From Thermoplasmata archaeon (GTDB lineage: Archaea; Thermoplasmatota; Thermoplasmata; Thermoplasmatales; GCA-001856825), in the NCBI GenBank assembly GCA_021831005.1, contig JAKBNO010000019.1, positions 1 through 9,955 on the forward strand: a stretch of 9,955 bases of DNA, written 5' to 3'. Below, one piece after another: positions 5,466 to 9,955 of this stretch. The number at the start of each line of letters is the position of its first letter. Position 1 is the stretch's first letter. The notes beneath the pieces are model-generated. The model had not been told where the DNA came from and made no database searches. It worked only from the letters and a program-made list of their open reading frames with translations. Both the position numbers and the translations under genes were made by a program.

Positions 5466-5510
5466 TCAGACAATTAAGCTAATGTTAAGTATTTAACATC
5501 AATTATCTGA
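5466..5510. promoter_or_regulatory. Citrate synthase promoter with nested inverted repeats
   Basis: The inner repeat has arms ATGTTAA (5482-5488) and TTAACAT (5493-5499) around GTAT. The outer repeat has arms TCAGACAATT (5466-5475) and AATTATCTGA (5501-5510), matching at 9 of 10 positions. The likely TATA core TATTTAA (5490-5496) lies inside the inner repeat, about 28 nt before the GTG at 5521. The centres of the two repeats differ by 2.5 nt. A repressor bound here would block TBP; the regulator is unknown. Confidence 0.5.
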
Positions 5511-5520
5511 CTTGATTATT

Positions 5521-6672
5521 GTGAGTGCAAAACCAGTCATTAACTATGGATTGGAAGGAATTTACGTTGACGAAAGTTCTATTTCTAAGGTGGATGGTCT
5601 GAATGGCAAACTGTGGTACAGGGGATATTCGATAGAGAGCCTTGCAGATCAGTCAAACTACGAAGAAGTTTCTTACCTCTTACTCAATGGTAAACTCCCA
5701 TCTTCCAAAGAATATGAGGAGTTCACAAAAAAGCTGAAGGAAAGAAGGGATCTGCCGAAGGAAGTTATTGATCTGATAAGAGTGATGGCGACGAAGAGCC
5801 ACCCGATGGACGTCATGAGAACTGCAACGTCTATGCTCGTTATGTATGATAAGGACCCAAATAACAGGGAACCGGCCTCAACCCTGGATAAAATCGTGAC
5901 ACTTATCGCCAAGACTGCATCCATTGCGGCTGCAACTGGAAGATTTAGAGAGAACAAGGAATACATTCCTCCGGATCCATCGCTCGGTCATTCAGCAAAT
6001 TTCCTCTACATGCTCACGGGCAAGAAACCGAACGAGTTCGAGAGCAAGCTCATAGACCTTATGTTCATTCTTCACGCAGAACACAGTACAAACGCATCGA
6101 CTTTTTCCGTTCTTGTCACTGCATCCACTCTGGCAGACGTTTATTCTGCAACTACTTCGGGAATTGGAACTCTGAAGGGACCTCTTCACGGTGGGGCAGA
6201 TGAGGCAGCATTGAGCATGATGAATGCAATAGGAGATCCAAAGAACACTGAAAAATACATCGAAGAAGCCCTTGAAGGCAAGCAGAGAATCATGGGGTTC
6301 GGTCACAGGATCTACAAGACGTATGATCCAAGGGCCAAGATCGTGAGGAGATTCTTGGATGAGAGCCTCACGAAGGAACCATCGGAAGAAGTGAAAAAAC
6401 TTCTCCAGATTGCGTTGAGGGCAGAAAAAATGATGGTCGAGAAGCTAGGAGCCACCAAGGGCATCTGGCCAAACGTTGATTTCTTTGCAGGACCGCTCTA
6501 CAGAGTCTTGGGAATTGATGGCCACCTGTTCACTCCCATCTTCGTAGCATCAAGAATGGCTGGTTGGGGTTCCCACGTGGTCGAGTACTGGGGAAACAAT
6601 AAGCTCGTAAGGCCCGTAGAATGGTACGTGGGCTCGCTTGACCTGCCGTACGTTCCGATAGCCCAACGGTGA
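5521..6672 (+). CDS. gltA: Citrate synthase (hexameric/short type I family)
   Basis: Condenses acetyl-CoA with oxaloacetate to citrate in the citric acid cycle. From the GTG at 5521 the protein has 383 residues. Catalytic residues are His223 in GPLHGG, His262 in GFGHRIYKTYDPRA and Asp320 in PNVDFFAG; spacing is close to the Thermoplasma acidophilum enzyme (His222, His262, Asp317). The C-terminus ends RPVEWYVG...YVPIAQR, as in the family. An in-frame TTG at 5512 adds three residues, but the TATA core predicts transcription start near 5519, which favours GTG 5521. The central region (ILHAEHSTNASTF) differs from that of T. acidophilum (DHEVPAST), so it may be a second paralogue or a 2-methylcitrate synthase; no prp genes are nearby to support the latter. 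Confidence 0.93.
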   Translation: MSAKPVINYGLEGIYVDESSISKVDGLNGKLWYRGYSIESLADQSNYEEVSYLLLNGKLPSSKEYEEFTKKLKERRDLPKEVIDLIRVMATKSHPMDVMRTATSMLVMYDKDPNNREPASTLDKIVTLIAKTASIAAATGRFRENKEYIPPDPSLGHSANFLYMLTGKKPNEFESKLIDLMFILHAEHSTNASTFSVLVTASTLADVYSATTSGIGTLKGPLHGGADEAALSMMNAIGDPKNTEKYIEEALEGKQRIMGFGHRIYKTYDPRAKIVRRFLDESLTKEPSEEVKKLLQIALRAEKMMVEKLGATKGIWPNVDFFAGPLYRVLGIDGHLFTPIFVASRMAGWGSHVVEYWGNNKLVRPVEWYVGSLDLPYVPIAQR

Positions 6673-6700
6673 TTTGCTTTCTAGTCGAAATCAAGGTGAA

Positions 6701-6710
6701 ACATTTAACT
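6701..6710 (+). promoter_or_regulatory. TATA-like box of the S8e-SRP19 operon
   Basis: ACATTTAACT is centred about 29 nt before the S8e ATG, implying a leader of only a few bases. The AAGGTG at 6693-6698 resembles a Shine-Dalgarno but is too far from the ATG to be used. Confidence 0.45.
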
Positions 6711-6734
6711 ACTTTTTCATCATAGCGATTTCAC

Positions 6735-7121
6735 ATGGCCATATATCACGGAAGAGCAAGTGCTAAAATTAGTGGTGGCAAACTCAAGTCGAACAGACAC
6801 AAAAAGAGATTCGAGCTAGGAAACGAACCAACACTGACCGTACTTGGAAATGTAAAGAGGAAACAAGTCAGAGGAATGGGAGGAAATAACAAGTCTGCTC
6901 TGCTAAAAGGAAACGAAATCAATGTCACGGATCCAAAGGCTAGGGTCACAAAGAAAGTCAAGATCCTCAACGTGAAGGAGAATATCGCAGATCCGCACTT
7001 TGCCCAGAGAAACATCATAACAAAGGGGGCCGTAGTCGTTACAGAGCTGGGAAACGCTCGTGTGACATCAAGGCCAGGGCAGAGCGGAAGAATCAATGCA
7101 GTACTTATTCAGAAAAAATGA
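6735..7121 (+). CDS. rps8e: 30S ribosomal protein S8e
   Basis: A 128-residue basic small-subunit protein found in archaea and eukaryotes but not bacteria. Typical features are the N-terminal MAIYHGRASAKISGGK...NRHKKRFELGNEPT, the KRKQVRGMGGNNKSALLKGNEINV segment, and the C-terminal ITKGAVVVTELGNARVTSRPGQSGRINAVLI. The length is normal for an archaeal S8e. Its stop codon overlaps the start of the SRP19 gene by ATGA, indicating a two-gene operon with translational coupling. The upstream gap to citrate synthase (62 nt) contains a TATA-like box. Confidence 0.97.
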   Translation: MAIYHGRASAKISGGKLKSNRHKKRFELGNEPTLTVLGNVKRKQVRGMGGNNKSALLKGNEINVTDPKARVTKKVKILNVKENIADPHFAQRNIITKGAVVVTELGNARVTSRPGQSGRINAVLIQKK

Positions 7122-7369
7122 AGCGAACCCTCTGGGAGACCTATTTTAATACTGCAGTAACCCGCAAGATGGGTAGAAGGGTAAAGAAGAATTTTCCTTC
7201 CGAAAAACTGATAGATATTTTGAAGTCTATGAACCTGGATTTCCAGGTTTATGAGGCTAGATATCCCAAATCTCCTTCAAGAGCAGAAAAAAGAATTGAA
7301 GTGGAATGGGAAGGAAGCAAAGAAAATTTAATAAAAAAAATAGAAGAATTAGCCACTAGTGTGTCTTGA
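7118..7369 (+). CDS. srp19: Signal recognition particle protein SRP19
   Basis: An 83-residue RNA-binding protein that binds helices 6 and 8 of SRP (7S) RNA and helps SRP54 assemble, for co-translational targeting to the membrane. Recognisable features are the N-terminal basic segment TRKMGRRVKKNFPSEKLIDIL, then YEARYPKSPSRAEKRIEVEW, matching the conserved YP-x-x...R-x-x-V core of the family. It is slightly short compared with many archaeal SRP19 proteins (about 90-100). Start ATG 7118 shares ATGA with the S8e stop and has no Shine-Dalgarno. The 3' end overlaps the convergent COG2403 gene by 14 nt. Confidence 0.9.
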   Translation: MKRTLWETYFNTAVTRKMGRRVKKNFPSEKLIDILKSMNLDFQVYEARYPKSPSRAEKRIEVEWEGSKENLIKKIEELATSVS

Positions 7370-8675
7370 CGAATTTGGCTAAAATGTCAGTCAGGTCCGG
7401 TTTTCCTATTTCCTGAAGCTCATACTTTACATTTATGAGTGGCTTGTTTATCTTCACCACTTTTGTCAAGTCTATTGGAGTTCCAGAGACTACGACGTCT
7501 GCTGGAGTTGCGTTTATGGTTGCTTCTAGATCTTTTATCTGCTTGGGAGAATATCCCATTGCTGGGAGATAGTTGTGGATTTGCTTGTACTTCTCGTAAA
7601 CTCCCTTGATTGTGCCCTTGGCATAATCCTTGGAATCTGCAAGCTCCGAAGCGCCATACTTGATGGAAAATAGCACTGCCGCGCCATAGCTCATTTCGCC
7701 ATGAGTGAGTGTTGGACCATCCTCTATCGCCAGGACTCTCTTTCCCCTGACCTTCTCGGAATCTGCACTGAAGAAGGGGGATGCTCCGTCCACTACTATC
7801 GCCTTCGGGTTAACTTTCCTTATATTTTCTCTCACGATGTTTATGTTGTCCAGTGTTGCCGTTTCTTCCTTGTTGATCACTATGACGTCGGCAGACCTCA
7901 GGTTAACTTCACCTGGATGATATTTCATCTCGTGACCAGCTCTGTGCGGATCTGCAACAACGATCTCCAGGTCACTCTTGTAGAATGAAAAGTCGTTGTT
8001 CCCTCCATCCCAGAGAACTATATCCCCTTCCTTCTCGGCCTGCCTCAGAATTGCCTCATAATCCACTCCAGCGTATATCACAACATTCCTCTTGATGTGG
8101 GGTTCGTATTCTTCCCGTTCCTCGATGGTGCATTTCTGTTTCACCAAATCGTCCATTGTAGCAAATCTCTGCACTTTCTGATCAAGAAGATTGCCGTATG
8201 GCATTGGATGCCGAATCGCGACTACCTTCTTTCCCATCCCTGTGAGGATGTCTTCGACCCTCCTGGTTGTTTGGGATTTTCCTGAACCAGTTCTGACTGC
8301 GCAGATCGAGATCAATGGTTTCTTGCTCTTGACTTGCGTATCCTTGGGTCCGAGCATTAGGAAATTAGCGCCCGCCGCCAAGACTTCTGATCCTTTGTGC
8401 ATCACGTATTCGTGGGGCACATCGGAGTATGAAAATACGACTACATCCACCTTCTTCTCCTTTATGAGTTTGGTTAGGTCAGATTCCGGATAGATTGGTA
8501 TTCCCTTTGGATAAAGTTTACCGGCCAGCTCCTTCGGATAGGTCCTTCCTTCAATGTTTGGTATTTGAGTGGCTGTGAATCCAACAACGTTGTACTCCTT
8601 CTTATCCCTGAAGTACGTATTGAAGTTGTGAAAATCACGTCCTGCTGCTCCCATGATTAAAACATTTTGGGTCAT
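7356..8675 (-). CDS. COG2403-type P-loop NTPase, cyclic 2,3-diphosphoglycerate synthetase-like
   Basis: A 439-residue soluble protein. The N-terminal Rossmann-like part (about 1-115) begins VLIMGAAGRDFHNF. A P-loop NTPase domain follows: Walker A AVRTGSGKSQT (126-136), DGGNNDF (223-229) at the expected Walker B region, and NKE (268-270) resembling a G4 motif. It belongs to the predicted-GTPase family related to the cyclic 2,3-diphosphoglycerate synthetase of methanogens; whether this member makes that compound is unknown, and such homologues are widespread in organisms not known to accumulate it. Its ATG at 8675 is preceded by GTGGTAAT, a poor Shine-Dalgarno, and by AT-rich candidates near 8690 and 8708. 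It is convergent with SRP19 and divergent from the ferritin-like/VIT1 gene. Confidence 0.87.
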   Translation of the reverse strand: MTQNVLIMGAAGRDFHNFNTYFRDKKEYNVVGFTATQIPNIEGRTYPKELAGKLYPKGIPIYPESDLTKLIKEKKVDVVVFSYSDVPHEYVMHKGSEVLAAGANFLMLGPKDTQVKSKKPLISICAVRTGSGKSQTTRRVEDILTGMGKKVVAIRHPMPYGNLLDQKVQRFATMDDLVKQKCTIEEREEYEPHIKRNVVIYAGVDYEAILRQAEKEGDIVLWDGGNNDFSFYKSDLEIVVADPHRAGHEMKYHPGEVNLRSADVIVINKEETATLDNINIVRENIRKVNPKAIVVDGASPFFSADSEKVRGKRVLAIEDGPTLTHGEMSYGAAVLFSIKYGASELADSKDYAKGTIKGVYEKYKQIHNYLPAMGYSPKQIKDLEATINATPADVVVSGTPIDLTKVVKINKPLINVKYELQEIGKPDLTDILAKFVKTH

Positions 8676-8753
8676 ATTACCACTCTCCCCATATTGCCTG
8701 AATAGATTTATTCTTTCCTTTTTTTAGTGCATTTGAAACGCGATTCCAGAAAG

Positions 8754-8771
8754 CGTTATTAACGATTTAAT
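8754..8771. promoter_or_regulatory. Promoter of the ferritin-like/VIT1 gene with overlapping palindromes
   Basis: CGTTA-T-TAACG (8754-8764) and ATTAA-CGAT-TTAAT (8758-8771) are perfect short inverted repeats that overlap each other. TTATTAA within the first is about 24 nt before the GTG start and is the probable TATA box. A metal-responsive repressor would be an obvious candidate, but I do not recognise a known operator. Confidence 0.4.
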
Positions 8772-8782
8772 GATGCATCTGA

Positions 8783-9721
8783 GTGGTCAGTAGTCCTGAA
8801 ACATTTTATGAGAATGAGCTGAATGACGCTAGCCTTTACAAAAGGATTTCGAAGAGGATCATGACATCCTGGAGGAGGAGCGAGAGGAAGCAGGATATAG
8901 CTAAGAAGCTCATGGAACTGGCAGCAATAGAGTCTCATCACTCTGACTTCTGGGCCGAAATTATCAAGAAAAAGGGCAGAACTCTCCCCCCTTTCAAGAA
9001 TAGAAATACGTGGTACTATTCTTATCTTGGTTTTCTTCAGAAAATTTTTGGAATTTCGTTCCTCGTCCGATATCTGGAGCGCGGAGAGGTAGATGCGATC
9101 AAGGAATATTCCGATTACTTGGAAAAAGAATCAACTGAACTGTGGGAAAGAGAGCAACTCAACAAGATTCTGACTGACGAAAAGGATCACGAGGACGCCT
9201 TCATCCAGATGAGCACAGAACTCAAAGGAAACGCAGACAAGGTGAGGGATGCAATTTACGGAATGTCTGATGGGCTGATAGAGGTGCTTGCCAGTGTTGC
9301 AGGACTTACAGGGGTCTTTATCAACAACATCTATGTTGCCGTGGGAGGGATAGTCTTCGGTGCTTCTGGACTTGTTTCAATGACGATAGGGGCCTATCTT
9401 TCTGAGCGTGCAAAAGGACAGATAGTCTCAACGGATAGTTATTCTGCAAAGAGAGCAGCAGGCAACACTGCTCTTTATTATTTTATAGGAGCAATTGTAC
9501 CCATATTTCCATTCCTGTTTCTGCAGCGGTATACAGCGTTGATCGTCTCTTTTGCGCTGGTCATAATTGTCGACGGCTTTGTAACTTCTGTGATCTCTAT
9601 CCAATCAAATGGGAAACTCCGAAAGGACTTGCTCCGTTCGCTTGGACTTGTAACTCTTGGATTCCTAGCCACCTTTGCGATTGGGTTGATAGCCCATCAC
9701 TTCATCGGCTATCTCGGCTGA
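8783..9721 (+). CDS. Ferritin-like/VIT1 fusion, MbfA-like iron (or manganese) exporter
   Basis: A 312-residue membrane protein with two domains. Residues 1-145 form a ferritin/erythrin-like helical domain with candidate diiron ligands E10/E12, E50-x-x-H53, E102 or E108, and E133-x-x-H136. Residues 155-312 form a VIT1/CCC1 transporter domain, beginning with the family motif YGMSDGLIEVLASVAGLTG and holding about five hydrophobic segments (to about 306). The same order occurs in bacterial MbfA, which exports iron and protects against peroxide. The GTG at 8783 is the only reasonable start: a stop codon (TGA, 8780-8782) immediately precedes it in frame, and nearby ATGs are out of frame. The stop is one base from the convergent PEBP gene. 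The metal specificity is an inference. Confidence 0.88.
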   Translation: MVSSPETFYENELNDASLYKRISKRIMTSWRRSERKQDIAKKLMELAAIESHHSDFWAEIIKKKGRTLPPFKNRNTWYYSYLGFLQKIFGISFLVRYLERGEVDAIKEYSDYLEKESTELWEREQLNKILTDEKDHEDAFIQMSTELKGNADKVRDAIYGMSDGLIEVLASVAGLTGVFINNIYVAVGGIVFGASGLVSMTIGAYLSERAKGQIVSTDSYSAKRAAGNTALYYFIGAIVPIFPFLFLQRYTALIVSFALVIIVDGFVTSVISIQSNGKLRKDLLRSLGLVTLGFLATFAIGLIAHHFIGYLG

Positions 9722-9722
9722 T

Positions 9723-9955
9723 TCAACGCTTATACCTACCCATTGCTTCAGCCTGACCCAATATCTTACCGCCCATTGACTTTATCACTTTTTCTCTCGT
9801 CCCAACTCCTTCGAAGTCCAAGACCGAGTTCAAGGCATAGAGTTTGAAAAAGTATCTGTGGAATCCGTGGCCCCTTGGAGGACAAGGTCCGTCATAACCC
9901 AACTTTCCGAAGTCATTCTTTCCCTGAACATAGCCCTCCCTTGTTTTCACCGACT
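9723..9955 (-). CDS. PEBP/YbhB-family protein, 5' part outside window
   Basis: The C-terminal 76 or so residues of a phosphatidylethanolamine-binding-protein family member (YbhB/YbcL, Raf-kinase-inhibitor-like). The diagnostic motif GYDGPCPPRGHGFHRYFFKLYAL is present, followed by the usual C-terminal helix (EKVIKSMGGKILGQAEAMGRYKR). The reading frame stays open to the right edge (..S-V-K-T-R-E-G-Y), so the GTG at 9950 is an internal valine and not the start; full family members have about 150-180 residues. The biochemical role of archaeal PEBP proteins is unknown; a phosphate or anion site is formed partly by the visible motif. The gene is convergent with the VIT1 fusion. Confidence 0.92.
   Translation of the reverse strand, partial: SVKTREGYVQGKNDFGKLGYDGPCPPRGHGFHRYFFKLYALNSVLDFEGVGTREKVIKSMGGKILGQAEAMGRYKR

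Noticed and set aside
6746..7096. 116-codon open frame opposite the S8e gene
   Set aside because: Shadow of the strongly conserved ribosomal protein gene; no start signal and no family features.
8770..8798. Possible C/D box sRNA (ATGATGC followed by two CTGA motifs)
   Set aside because: The C box is imperfect, the boxes are too close together and overlap the promoter and start of the VIT1 fusion gene.
1..9955. CRISPR arrays, insertion sequences, phage or defence genes
   Set aside because: No direct repeats at regular spacing, no transposase or integrase, no terminal inverted repeats; the region is housekeeping in nature.

Overview
The window looks like chromosomal DNA of a thermoplasmatal archaeon (phylum Thermoplasmatota, near Thermoplasma, Ferroplasma or Cuniculiplasma); genus is not claimed. 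The evidence is an archaeal S8e ribosomal protein paired with SRP19, a 142-residue zinc-containing ferredoxin of the Thermoplasma/Sulfolobus type, a class II tRNA-Ser with a G73 discriminator and a short anticodon-loop intron, and TATA-like boxes about 22-30 nt before start codons with no Shine-Dalgarno motif, which suggests mostly leaderless mRNAs. I see no insertion sequence, CRISPR array, integrase or phage gene.

Layout. Positions 1-573 (minus) hold the N-terminal 191 residues of an ammonia-dependent NAD synthetase that runs off the left edge. It is divergent from an intron-containing tRNA-Ser(GGA) at 629-725, with one AT-rich tract between them. On the plus strand follow a Nudix hydrolase (871-1332) and a dienelactone-hydrolase-family enzyme (1393-2184), with a possible 30-codon ORF on its tail. 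The zinc ferredoxin (2303-2731, minus) is divergent from a membrane module: a stomatin/SPFH protein (2829-3752) and a short NfeD OB-fold protein (3761-4177), meeting tail to tail a long NfeD/ClpP-class membrane protease (4161-5417, minus). Next come citrate synthase (to 6672), S8e plus SRP19 in an ATGA-coupled operon, a COG2403-type P-loop NTPase related to cyclic 2,3-diphosphoglycerate synthetase (7356-8675, minus), a ferritin-like/VIT1 fusion resembling MbfA (8783-9721), and the 3' part of a PEBP/YbhB-family gene (9723 to the right edge, minus).

How the genes relate. Citrate synthase and the ferredoxin belong to central metabolism; archaeal 2-oxoacid oxidoreductases pass electrons to this type of ferredoxin. 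NadE makes NAD. S8e and SRP19 serve translation and protein targeting. The stomatin and two NfeD proteins form a membrane-quality-control set of a known kind but in an unusual arrangement: the long NfeD is convergent with the stomatin, its C-terminal OB-fold tail overlaps that of the short NfeD inside an inverted repeat, and the lysine expected of the protease dyad appears to be histidine. The ferritin-like/VIT1 fusion suggests iron or manganese export and oxidant protection, which would suit an iron-rich acidic habitat.

The genome is compact: three of four convergent gene pairs overlap or are separated by one base. No wholly new system is evident. The points most worth checking are the stomatin/NfeD locus, the nested inverted repeats at the citrate synthase promoter, and the small ORF after the dienelactone hydrolase gene.
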